A stretch of DNA of 64,000 nt from positions 186,001 to 250,000 of the forward strand of contig KV419440.1 of the NCBI GenBank assembly GCA_001630475.1, given 5' to 3'. The position numbers and the translations under genes are program-made. Every line of letters begins with the position of its first letter. Position 1 is the first letter of the stretch. Below are positions 35,209 through 45,848 of this stretch, in pieces. Origin of the DNA: Sistotremastrum niveocremeum HHB9708 (taxonomy: Eukaryota; Basidiomycota; Agaricomycetes; Sistotremastrales; Sistotremastraceae). The notes below the pieces were generated by a model that did not search any database, was not told the DNA's origin, and worked only from the letters and a program-made list of their open reading frames with translations.

Positions 35209-35524
35209 CAAGCAGGGAAGAGATTACTGATTTTTCATGAAAGAAATAGGAACATGCGGCGAGAACGATGGTTTCGTTGTGCAGTGCTGCACGGCGGTTG
35301 CTTCGTGAACATGACGTAACAACATTTGAAGCGGAGATGAAAAAGCGGACATAACCCCGAGCCCGGAAATCCGACTTGAAATACGCGTTTCTCAACAGTC
35401 AACTACCATCCACTATTTGGTTTGCTACAGCACCAGCCCTCTGCCACCCTGGTTACCCAAGACCACTGCATAGCACAACGCACAAACACGCTCTCCACTG
35501 CATCTGAAGCCAAGGTCATATTCA
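35209..35524. promoter_or_regulatory. Divergent promoter region, GH5 and HAD-like copy 2
   Basis: A 316-bp spacer between divergent starts. The right ~100 bases (for example cacaaacacgctctccactgcatctgaa) resemble the sequence before HAD-like copy 1 (cacacgcactctccctcgcattcgaa). The duplication therefore included some promoter DNA of that gene. Confidence 0.45.
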
Positions 35525-37314
35525 ATGGATGAGTCCACGTTTCCCCCAGCTTTTTTGGTCAAAGCAAGAATCTCGCCCTCCTTATCGGTTCAGTGGTTGA
35601 GATCGCAAGAAGCTGTCCAGATAGCCGATACAGTGGATACCGCTCCTTTCCTTGCAGTCGTTTTCTCATATCCGCTCTCTGATCAACCGATGCTATGCGA
35701 TCTTATACTTCCGGTCACGAACGTCGAGCCTGGAAGTGGTTCATATCTCACCATTCTCGATTACGACCCGGAGCCAAGTGCCACAAACATTAACGAGCCC
35801 TTCTTGCCTCTACCTAAGCTATCGAGCCCAATCCGCCTTCATGCATTTCTCAATGTAACGGAAGGATTCCGTTTCTCAGATGCACGTGTAGGACATCCTC
35901 TCTCCGATGTATTAACCGAGCTACTGTGGCTTGAATGTCTGGAATATCAGGCTGTCACTCTTGGACCTATATGGGACAGAAATACCGCGCGGAACGAGGC
36001 TAAATACAGTGAAGAAGTTAGCTCCTTCATGTCAGCGTTCAGTGCAGGCCCCCCTCTTGATCCGAGAAGAAGCAAATTATGCCTTGAAAGATTCACATTT
36101 GAGTATTCTCGTGTCTGCGACGAGGATTTGATCCACCCCCCTCCATTGAACGTTCAGTCGGAAATGGAACTCATTAAAAGGTTTCCTTCTATTCCGGTGC
36201 CTTTGTTTGTCGTTTAACCCACTTTGAATGATACAGAATCACTGAGAACTACGCCATTGAAGGAATCGAAAGTGCCATAAAGTGGGCCCAAGGATTGAAA
36301 TTGGTTGGTGACGCTTACACTTCACTTTGTTTATTCCTGAGTGCTGTGTTTAGATCGATCTCCAGCCTAAACCGCGACTTACAAGACAGCACTTAGACTC
36401 TCCTGCCCTGCAAGAAGATCTCTTGGCTTTGCAGTCGTTTCCAATTAGGTATCCTCCTCAAAAGTCAGAAGCAAAGCCCCAAGCAACTCAGGATTCGGGC
36501 GAAGAGTTGTGTTCATGGGATGATGGATTCCACATCAGTCTCAGAATTGCTCCAGATATCCAGTCGCCTTTGAATTATGGAAATCACATCAATCTTCTGT
36601 TCATTGATGTGTTGGATACTATCATGGTCACTGTCTCTTCCTGACCTGGTTTTGCTTGTACTGACTGTCGTATAGTCCCGCAGCACGAGTATTATTTCGA
36701 CCGTACGGAGTTGGATCGGTAGCTTGGAAATGTTCTGGGACGATCAAGCACTCCTCGAATTCTACATGCACTGCGAAGGTTTAACGCTTGTGGAAAAGCC
36801 CAATCTTGACTACAGGTCGTTATCGAAGAAGGTTTTTGAGCGTATGACCCACATTATGGGGGCTTCTCTCTCAGAGTCTGCGCGCGATACCATGGTCGAT
36901 GCGGTATGCAGTCCTCCGCCTCGCGATGGACTGCTGGACGACATCAACTCCCTCCGACAAAGTGGATGCTCCGTCATCGCATTGTGCAATATGGATGCCG
37001 AGACATTCACAACATGGTGCCGCCGATATGGCTTTGAATTCTGTGATTCAATCTGTCAGTCTGCCCCAGACACGTGTCTCGAAGTCTTGGAAAAGTTCAA
37101 GGTCAACCCTGTCAACGCGTTGGTCGTGTCGAGTAAATTCTACCGGGACCTAGAGCCGATACTATCAGTGGTTCCCACGGCGCAAATCTCCGATGGAATG
37201 ACAGAACAGCAACAAGATGCTTCTGCCATCAGCGGGATCAGAGGCAGTTTGAATGTCGTTTCGTGGAAAACCCTCTACAACAGCGTACTCAGCGTGCATA
37301 CCAGCTACATCTAG
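35525..37314 (+). CDS. Unknown N-terminal domain fused to degenerate HAD-like domain, copy 2
   Basis: Four exons (35525-36180, 36237-36303, 36366-36626, 36676-37314) encode 540 residues. The protein matches copy 1 (25779-27573) closely along its length with no frame loss. The first intron contains an in-frame stop here, while in copy 1 it is open and a multiple of three. This proves that intron is real in both. HAD landmarks: LLFIDVLDTIMSRSTSIIST (motif I), VIALCNMDAETFTTW, SAPDTCLEVLEKF (no motif III Lys visible) and VVSSKFYRDLEPI. It ends SVLSVHTSYI. Upstream lies a divergent GH5 gene, and downstream a broken RNase H2A copy on the opposite strand. Maintenance of both copies suggests a selected, probably non-catalytic role. 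Confidence 0.75.
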
Positions 37315-37590
37315 CTGATCCCGACCCTTCTCCAGGAAAGCTACGAGCTTCAACGAACAGCCCACGGATACATGGAAGGTACATACCCCCACCAAAATTG
37401 AAAATAACAGAGCAACAGTCATTTAAGTGAGCGCTTTCGACAAGCATTGAAAAGCACGAGATTGACGGCGTCTCTGCAACGAGATACTTGGAAAAGTGAG
37501 AAGTGTCCTGGTTGAGGTCTCTGGGAACAGCCGCGACAGATATTTGGCGTCCCATTACATCTTGGATTTTGTGTGCACTCTTGTTAAGGG

Positions 37591-38640
37591 CTACTCATAC
37601 CTGCATACTGTTCCCCAGGAAAATCTGGCCAGTGAAGGATATCCGAATGTCGGTTCGACCGAATCCCTCAACCAAGCATGCGCCTTCGGATCCGTGGCAT
37701 ATCCACCTCCAAAACTGTCTGTCCTAGTCGTCTTCTTCGAACGCCCGTCCCTCAATCCAAGCATCGTGCGTGACCTTAGCAGCAATACTAGCCGCGCCAA
37801 CAATGTTGTATTTTGAATCAGCTTAAGGGTTGACTGCAATTGACATTGCGTACGCTTGGCCCGAGAGCGTCGACGTAGACTTCGAATATTGTGATCCCGA
37901 GGGCTACGACTCCGTTGACGAGAAGAATAGTTCCTTCGCGAGATTGTTTGTTCAGAATTGTGGAAGGCCGACGAATCATGTTGCTTGGGATATCTTGAGG
38001 GTTGTATCGCATCGATCTTCAGATACATACAAAGTGGAGCTGAGACGTGCGCGAGAACTCGGTCTGACCTCCCAAGTTGTTCAATGCCCAGATAGCACGT
38101 CCAGCAGCCATGCAAGAGCCCCGTGATCCAACGTCTTCGAGTCTACTTCCCCAATTAAACCGACAGCCGTTCTGTAGTCGATAAGAAAACGCACCCGCGA
38201 AGCCCAACTCTTCCAACCGTTGTTTCCACGCGACAGAACGATCCGCAACCGCATGAACCGTAGGACCCAAAACAGACCCACGTCCAACTTCATCCACCCC
38301 AAGTATGTGAGGTCCTTAAGCTTCAGCTGTGGGAGCAGGTGAATGATACGTGTATCAAGTTTGTAGAGGTATTATTGGATTTGGCAGACGGGACCGATGC
38401 GAGGTTCTCTGTCTGGAGTTAGGCATCATCGGTGGGGAAGTCGAGGAGTGTTGAAGTTTGCGATTCTTGTCATTCATGAGTTGCAATGAGTATGTCCAGT
38501 GACTAACATGATTGACGCGACTTGGTCCCGGACGACCGAGGCGACGCGCGTTACGTTTATGACAATTGTTTGTCCTTGTTGTCCAACGCCTTCAACTTCA
38601 ACACACCAGCACCATAGTCCAGTGACTGCCAAGTCACATT
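37591..38640 (-). pseudogene. Broken duplicate of RNase H2 subunit A and its upstream region
   Basis: This minus-strand segment matches RNH201 (24191-25395) in pieces. LGVDEVGRGSVLGPTVHAV and LEELGFAGAF are near the 5' side (about 38180-38310). RRPSTILNKQSREGTILLVN and [11 protein letters not shown] come from the middle (about 37860-37985). Near 37600-37690 the text reads [20 protein letters not shown] followed by [11 protein letters not shown]. Intron sequence is present, so it arose by DNA duplication, not by reverse transcription. Several frame breaks and missing 3' exons rule out a working enzyme. Sequence upstream of the RNH201 start is also copied, at about 38509-38595. Confidence 0.85.
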
Positions 38641-39797
38641 GCGTCCAAATTGAGTGATATCCAGACAAATAGATATCTTTGTTGTCGCTTCCATTGGCAC
38701 AGCTATCTTGAGCACTGTACAGTCGGCAGTACGAGGCAAATCCTCTACTGTCTCATGATCTCATCCGACTCTCATGAATCTCATCGTCTTGTGCAACACT
38801 CGTCCCAGTTGATTTGTCCAAAATCAGTAGTGCCAGTGGTTAGAACCTACCAAAACTCACAGCTCTTAGGCATGAAAAGGGGTCAAACTATATTCCGTGT
38901 ACCCTTTGGCTGGAGCCTGGTGGAGCCGCTTCAAGTTACAATTGGTCTCCGGCATCAGAAACTCCAACTTCGCCTCATCACAGAGCTCGCAGTGGTGAAA
39001 AGAATTCATTTATAGCTACATGATCGGATGTAAATTTACAACGTTGTGGTGATCCAGACTCATGCAACTGCAGAGCTTGTTCGGAGTCCTTCGGACTTCG
39101 GAGTGCTTCGTCCAGTGGCGAGATTCGTAGGGATCTTTCTTCATCCTGCAGGCTGTGCTTATGTCTCTCAAGTTATCACTAGCATTGGAATTCTCAGCGC
39201 ATAAGTCTTTGCGGCATACCGGTCAATCCCTCGTTGCGTCCCAAAGACAATTTTTATCGCTCCTTGGTATCAGGAAACATCCCCCTGTCACGCTAACTGC
39301 CCTCGAGCAAATCCACCCTTGAAAGCGATATCAAGAATTTTCGAAATATAGAGCTCCCCTCGAAGAAGATACTCAGCGTTTCCAAGCGTTTGATAGATCG
39401 GGACATGGCACTCAAGGATCTGACACTTGGAAGCGCTTTATAGCACTATGTATCAACCAGGGTACACGGGGGGTTCTCCTGATGCGCCCTTCGAGGAATC
39501 GGCACCCTGCCGCATTCAATTTTGGGCATGCGGGTCAGATGTTCAAACCTCTTGCTTTCTCAAACCTAAAGACAGGTACAGACGACCCTCGGACTCCCAT
39601 GCCATGAAAAATGTTACTACACGTATGCTCAAAGACTCCGACACGAAGCGGTAATGCTGCAACACATCAAACAATTTGGATCAAGACTCGAGACGCATCG
39701 GAGATACTAGTACATGAAAGAGCTTCAACGTCAGAAGGGGCTCAGCGAGACGGAAGATTACAACGTATAGACTGAGATCAAATCGCATGGGAGTACT
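38641..39797. other. Intergenic region, no gene seen
   Basis: A 1.16-kb stretch without supported genes. Open frames (for example 39427-39654) lack domains. A short imperfect inverted repeat occurs near 39085-39105 (gagtccttcggacttcgg). It ends at the stop of the small minus-strand gene. Confidence 0.45.
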
Positions 39798-40163
39798 CTA
39801 GCCCCGAGTCTTAGACTTAAACTCCTCCTTGGCGGCCTCGAGGGCTGCTGCGACTTGGGACTCCGTCGCGTCCTTCGGAATACGAACAGGGGCCATGACT
39901 GCGTGAGTACCATGCTTGTCCCTCCACTCCTTCAGAGCTGACGGTATCTTTCCAGCGTTGGCCTGCATCTTGAAAAGATGGTACTGCTTGCCATCCTTAC
40001 TATCAGTGATCAACCTGTCATAGTCGAAGCGGATGCCGATCCTCTCTTGATCAGCCGGTTTCTTGGGCCACCCCGTTGCACCGGACGGCACAGTCGGCGT
40101 TGCGAGCTTCTTCCACCCGTTCGTCACGGCTTCGGACATGGCGGACTTGAGGAATTTCTCCAT
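39798..40163 (-). CDS. Small conserved-looking cytosolic protein (121 aa, hypothetical)
   Basis: A single-exon frame encodes MEKFLKSAMSEAVTNGWKKL, then PTVPSGATGWPKKPADQERI, GIRFDYDRLITDSKDGKQYH and KMQANAGKIPSALKEWRDKH. It ends GTHAVMAPVRIPKDATESQV and then a charged helix, AAALEAAKEEFKSKTRG. Composition is balanced and coding-like, with no signal peptide, membrane segment or cysteine. I do not recognise a family; the compact, charged alpha/beta look suggests a soluble small-domain protein. It stands alone between two non-coding spacers. Confidence 0.7.
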   Translation of the reverse strand: MEKFLKSAMSEAVTNGWKKLATPTVPSGATGWPKKPADQERIGIRFDYDRLITDSKDGKQYHLFKMQANAGKIPSALKEWRDKHGTHAVMAPVRIPKDATESQVAAALEAAKEEFKSKTRG

Positions 40164-40784
40164 CTGAAGTCACAGTGAGTCAGAATCCCCCAGAGGCGTA
40201 TAGGATGGTGGAAAGGAAAAGGATGCACTTTAGTCAAGTCGATATAATGAGGAATGTCTGGACGTCCAAATCATCAGCAAACGGTCATTCGTGACGACGA
40301 GAGATCAAGAGACATACGCAGGGATAGAGTCAGTTCTTGTCGAAAGATAGACAGACGAAGCTGAGATGGTACTTCCCCCACGCATAGCATGGGTATTTAT
40401 ACTCGCAAAGAGGAATGGCTGGTAGCATTCAGTCAGGACCATGCGGCATTCGAACGGCCTTACGCGATCAAGTCTGCAGGTCCTTGTGATATTGCGGACA
40501 ATGATCCCTGTTCCCTGGCACGCATCGATTGGCCAGGCTTCAATTTTGAAAGACAGAAACGTAATGGATTTTCATTCAAGTACATGTATTCACTTTCATC
40601 CACATCAATCAAATATCAACTCGTCTCGTGCTTCTTTCCGGATATGTGTCAGTAGGTGCAGCGCTATGAGTTGTCCAAGGGTCTTGGCCATGGCGGAGTA
40701 TACATGTTCAGAGTACCCAGTTCTCGTCTCAAACCCAGTCATGCTTGGGCAGGTACCGAGAACTCGGAGCAAAACGAAAATTTA
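40164..40784. other. Intergenic region, no gene seen
   Basis: This 0.62-kb spacer holds the promoter of the small minus-strand gene (its right side includes ggtatttatactcgc) and the 3' UTR of the phosphotransferase-like gene. Part of 40674-40760 (agttgtccaagggtcttggccatgg...) resembles nearby codons of the phosphotransferase 3' end and may be a short local duplication. Confidence 0.4.
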
Positions 40785-42661
40785 TTACAAGTAATCACTT
40801 TCGTCCATATCGTTTAGATACCAATTCGCCTCAACATTATCTTGCAATTCCCTCGGGATGTTCATCAATACCTGCAGTTTTAGGAGTTCTGCAAGTTTCG
40901 TAGCCATCGAGTAGTGTTCGTTGGATACCCAAGTTTCCGCCTCAAAGCCAACCATGCCTCGGCAGGTTTCAAAATTCTCATCTGATATACGTAGCCTCTC
41001 GCTCAGCTCCTCCGACTTGCGGAGGACCTCGCGGTCGAATACGATCGGACACTCCACACCTTCTCCCGCCAGGCTCGCCCAGTTCTCAGCCACCTCTATC
41101 AGCATTGACTGCAGCGCGTGAGTTTCGCCTTCCCAGGGGGAACTAGCACGCTCGGAGAGGCGTTTGCTGAACTTGGATAAAGGGTCAAGCAGCGCTTTGT
41201 AATGGAGCTCATTGTACTCCTCCGTACCCTTGACGTAATGAAAGTGAAGAAGACTGTGGAGATACACTCCCACCGCGTGATTCAGCTCCTCTTGTTCCAT
41301 TCCGTCCAAGTTCTTGGGCAAGGAGGGAGGAGTAAGAGCCTGCGGGACTGGATCACTATGGTATTGGAAGCGTTCTGGTATGCCAGCCGCGAGAAATAGC
41401 GGTAAGATGGAGGCGTGTTGCCAGTCGAGCAGGCCCACGATCACTGGCTCGTTGGTTTCGGGAGATCTTGAAACAATGATATTGCTTGGCTGAAGGTCCG
41501 GATGGCGTAAACTGAACTGATGGAGGGCTGGGTTTTTCGGGATGAGCGAGGGAACGAGGCGAAGGTAGCGCTCAAGATTTTCGATATGGTCCACAGGAGA
41601 CTGCTTCTCGTTATCATAAGCATCCCTCCTTTCGCGGTGGAACGGTAGAAGCGGTCGCGCAAAGCGTTCCAAATACGCAATCTCTTTGCGCGCTGGCGCT
41701 ATGAGGGCTGCCTCGGGACTCTTGTCTATAGTCTTGATTAGTCCTAGGAAGTGGAATCCAAAAAGAAATTTACATGGTCCCTTGTCTACATCAAGCTGCG
41801 ACCTCTTTCCCCACCACATGTGCACCCTTGTGTCAACACCGACGCAGAAGTTCTCGTTGTGAAGAGGGACTCCCTTGAATCCCGCTACTTTCTCCAAGTC
41901 TTTGGTGTAGTACAGGCTTCCACCGGCAGGGAATGGGATGGACATGATACGAGACTCCAGCTGGACAAGCTGACCGAGCACCGAACTGACTTCCGATGTG
42001 TCGAGGGTCGTCCACGTATCTGTGAGGCTGGTACCTCTGACAAACTCCATGAAAATATACTCTGTCTTTGCAGCATTCTCCGACGAAGGAGAGTAGTCAT
42101 AGATCTCGGGAACAGGCAGTCCAGAAGAACGAAGGAAACGCATGGTGGCCACTTCACTTGCAATGGCATGAAATTTGGGGACGGTGACGGGGTAGGGAAT
42201 TCGAGCCACCATCTCGAAACCATCGTGCATGGTGATCAAGAAGATACGATTCAGGCCGCCCTCCGCGAGTTTCCTTATTTCCTTTACATCTTGACAATTT
42301 CGACCAACAGACTGCGCTGCAAGTCGACAGAGCTCGTCCACCTCGAATACCAGTCTGCGTTCTTCACGGCGAAGATCCCTGTTGACTCTACACGTGCATT
42401 TTCGATAAATGAAACGCAGAAGACTTATTTGCGGGAGACTTACAGCCAGTCGCCCGAAGTGTAGTTGAAGAGATCGTTGGGTAAGTCTGACATGCTCGAC
42501 AGTTCACGACGTGGCAGCTGCAGAGAAGTCCGAGTGAAGGAAGGACTCGAGGGTCCAAGACGTGCTGAAGTTGGGGTATAGAGAAATCGACGTGGGGGTG
42601 GGCGACGCGAGACTAGTAGCAAGTTGGAGAATCGCCTCGCACGTAGGAGAGAGTTCTGCAT
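40785..42661 (-). CDS. AIM9-like mitochondrial phosphotransferase-fold protein
   Basis: This protein has the aminoglycoside-phosphotransferase/protein-kinase-like fold of the fungal AIM9 group. The start at 42661 gives an Arg-rich, acid-poor presequence (MQNSLLRARRFSNLLLVSRR), fitting mitochondrial import; an in-frame ATG further upstream (near 42778) is less convincing. The core reads FNYTSGDWL-VNRDLRREERRLVFEVDEL across an intron at 42389-42443. LAEGGLNRIFLITMHDGFEM, VARIPYPVTVPKFHAIASEV, YIFMEFVRGTSL, the catalytic loop RHPDLQPSNIIV and metal-binding VGLLDWQHASILPLF follow. A second intron at 41726-41773 is 48 nt and open in frame. Splicing it gives DKGPYKSPEAALIAPARKEI, which matches the family better than read-through. 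The substrate is unknown; yeast AIM9 affects mitochondrial inheritance. Confidence 0.85.
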
Positions 42662-43670
42662 GCACTGTAGCGAAGGGTCGGAAGGGGGGTGAAAGTTTTG
42701 CTCGATTGCTGAGATTGGAAGGAAGTTTGCGAGATCGTGGTACCATGAGGTCGCGCGAAGACAGATGGACGTCGACACTCACCGGTGTCACCACTTAACA
42801 CTCAGCACTTAGTAATTAGTCGCCAATCACTGGCGCAAGATTTCTCCAATCGGTAGTCAAGGCCCACAATGTTAACCCGCTCAGTCTCGATCGTACATGC
42901 ACTGTTCAATTGGAATATTGACCCGAAGGCAGGGGGATCAATCGAACTCGCGTTCGGATCCAAATTGTTGAACTGACTAAACCTCCTCCGAGTCAGCCGA
43001 TCCGATCCATCAGTCTGGTTGAAACTCCGAAGAGGCGCTCGCGATCACTGATCGATCACCGGGCAGGGTAGGTAGGTAGGTAGGTAGGGGCGCCCAGCGC
43101 TCAACGTTCAACACGGATAAATTCTGAAAGGATTATAAAGTGCTACATGGGCAATTGCAAGTTGGATCCCGGAACGAGCTACAAATACAGAAAGAGTCTA
43201 CTTTCACTGCATACAGGCAAGTGGGTGCAAATTCTCCTAACCAGATATGCAAGCCGCCCGACTCGATTAAGTTCGCGAGGTTGCAACTCAGGGTGGAAAG
43301 ATACAGCGGCCGCGATAAATTTTGATCGATTTTTGATCGCTAGCGACGTCGTGGGAAGGCTGTCTATTACGGCTTTACGATTGCTTTTCCAGCCACCCCG
43401 CCGCTTTAAATAGCCTTAAATCAAATCAAATAAGTCGGGGCCTTGGCGAGGACTGTAGCGGGGGAAAGAAACCTAGCAGAGAGAATGAGAACCGATGATA
43501 GACGCAACCAAACATTGACGGGCCAAGGCTCGTCCGAAGGTTCTTCGGCACGAATGTTGTCCAGTGACTATTCTACTCTATTCAGTATAAAATCCCAACT
43601 GAGCCAATTGACAGGATGGGACAAAAAGTTGAAGGCCTGGATGTGGTGATCGAAGGACGGTCTTCCAAAC
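42662..43670. other. Intergenic region with GGTA microsatellite
   Basis: Promoter of the AIM9-like gene on the left; otherwise no gene. A (GGTA)5 tract lies at 43067-43086. The right end stops at the hAT element, whose left 8-bp target duplication occupies 43663-43670. Confidence 0.5.
43067..43086. repeat. Microsatellite (GGTA)5
   Basis: Five tandem GGTA units. A shorter GTAG run occurs near 29780-29793. Confidence 0.85.
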
Positions 43671-45840
43671 TAAGGCATCCAACGAATACGTACTCGCCAT
43701 ACTCGAGTACTCGTGGGTGAGTACTCGTGATGCGAGGCCGAAGGTCTCGCATCCGAAATTTTTTTGAGTTTTTTGCTCCGAAACACTCGAGTACTCGCGT
43801 GTATATTCGCGAGTACTCGCGATCACACGAGTATTTGCGAGCATTCGCACTCGAGTGCTTTCAGAACACTCGAGTACTTGTATTCATGAGTACTCGAGTC
43901 TATCCGATACACTCGAGTCTTTGCAATCATGAGTTGACGAGTTCACTTGCGAGACTTGAATACTTGTCCTTATCACACTTTTCAGACTCGAGTTCAAGCA
44001 GAACTCAAGTCGCACTCATCGTACTCGAGTCCAGACAGGACTCGAGTACGCGCGATCACACTTCACACAAACTAACTAGTCGGACTCAGAACCAGACACT
44101 GGTTTTCTTCTTCTTCTTCTTGTTGATCACTCTCTTCGTTTTCTTGATCACTCTCTTCTTTTGCTTGATCCCTCTCTTCTTCTTCAGGAGTGGCGGCGGC
44201 GAGCAGAGAAGTGGGGGAGGCTGGTGGAGATGACGCAGCCGGCAGATGGATAGGAAGTGTGAGCAGCAGCGGCGATGAGACGGTGACGTGCGAGAATGGA
44301 GGAGGCGACAGCGAAAGGAAATGAGCCGAGGGAGGGAGGGAGACACGAACAAAGAGAGAATACGTCAGTATCTGTCGAGACACGATATAGACGGAATACG
44401 CACCGGTCATGTTTTGTAACCACATCATCTCACAAGAATAACAAACCCATCCTACGAGTTTCGAGCTTCGTACTGTGAGTCTTCGAGAGTCGGTGATGAG
44501 GTCTGAAAAGAATGTGGGTAAGTCACTGCAGTCGCTTCAGTCGAGAAGAGAACTCACCGTAACGAACCTGTACGAACTCTCGTCTACACGATCTTGATGT
44601 CCTGGATGTCACTCAACGCCGATGAACATGATCTGAAAGGAATCGAGGTAAGCCACATGATATGATCGAAACGAACGAGTACTTACGACGTTACAGTAAC
44701 ACGATCCTTGTTCGTGCGATCTTGATTTCGTGGAAGGCACGACACGGCAGCGATGGACAAGGGAAGTTGGAGGTGATGCTGACGAAGGTCGAGGGAAAGG
44801 TGATGACGCGTACGACGGACTGTTGGATGACGTGAGAAGTGTCGTAGGTGGAATGAGAGGGGTGGACGAAGGATGAAGGTGAACGGATAGAAAGCAGGCA
44901 TAGTTAGCGAAGAATACACGGTCGAGAGCTTAATGACGCACCTGTGTATAATAACCATTCACCCAGGCCATCTCTCCAACTCATTGACCCATCTCCAACT
45001 ATCTCAACGCTCGAGAAGGATGTCTGAGAATACAGATGAGTTAACTGACGCAATCGAGACAAAGGGAGTACCTACACTGACTTGCGTGAATCGGTCGTCG
45101 GGTCTCGATATCGTTGGGGGCAGATCGCGAGGACGACGGATAGTGTGATGATGCGGGCGATGATGTTGGAGCGTAGACGATGGTGAGTTGTCGCAAGTTT
45201 TCTTGGTATTGGCGAGTACTGAGTCGATCCTGTCTCGATCCCATAGCTTGCGATGCGGTTCGGCGAGACGATAGCGAAAGAGAGGGAATTGAGACGGGGA
45301 TATGGGACTGTGACGACGAGGAGGTTGGATGGAGGTAGTTGAAGGCGGATGGCGACGATGAGGACTGAGTTATGGCGGCGAGTATGGCGGGTGCAGATGA
45401 GGACGCGCGAGTACAGGCTGTACAGCAGCTGATGTAAGCATTTGGAATACTATTGTAAGTCTGTAGCATGGAATACTGACTATATCCCCCAAAAAACCCA
45501 ACTTCTAACTCGACTATCTAGCTCAGCGTGCTTACTCGTGGCATGCTGAGCGCTCGCGACAATTTTGTGGTCGCGAGTTCGATTCTCAATGCTGACTGTT
45601 GGAAATAATATTATAGTATATATAATATTTAAATAATAAAAATAATATTAAATTAAATAATATAAATATTAATTAAACCACGAGTGTTAGCCGGATACTC
45701 GTGAGTACTCGCGGTTAATACCCGTACTCACCGAAAAATCAAATCTTGCAACTCAGTACTCGCCGGAAGATCCCGGGCGAGTACTCGCGCGAATATACTC
45801 GCGAATGTATTCTTTTTCGCTATATTCGTTGGATGCCTTA
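43671..45840. mobile_element. hAT-type DNA transposon, 2170 bp
   Basis: The left end TAAGGCATCCAACGAATA and the right end (its complement) form 18-bp terminal inverted repeats. The 8-bp duplication TTCCAAAC lies on both sides (43663-43670 and 45841-45848), as expected for hAT. The first ~400 bp and last ~150 bp are packed with the palindromic word CGAGTACTCG and variants. The middle (about 44070-45480) contains intron-like signals on both strands and Ser/Pro- or Glu-rich open frames, but no transposase domain that I can recognise. A tRNA-like SINE candidate lies at 45515-45678. It is either non-autonomous with captured host DNA or carries a badly decayed transposase. Confidence 0.82.
45515..45678 (+). 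repeat. tRNA-derived SINE candidate
   Basis: A box-A-like TAGCTCAGCGTG (45519-45530) is followed 46 bases later by a box-B-like GAGTTCGATTCTC (about 45575-45587). That is the spacing of a Pol III tRNA promoter. GCTCAGC and GCTGAGC form a 7-bp stem. The T-stem is imperfect, so this is not a normal tRNA gene. A long A/T-only tail follows (about 45604-45677). The unit lies inside the hAT element. Confidence 0.5.
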
Positions 45841-45848
45841 TTCCAAAC

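Noticed and set aside
39427-39654. 75-codon plus-strand frame
   Set aside because: Short, no recognisable features, isolated in a non-coding spacer.
44072-44428. Glu/Gln-rich minus-strand frame in the hAT element
   Set aside because: It runs through ctt repeats, so the apparent acidic tail is low-complexity translation, not evidence of a gene.
45515-45590. A functional tRNA gene
   Set aside because: A- and B-box words are present but the acceptor and T stems do not pair properly, and an A/T tail follows; a SINE fits better.
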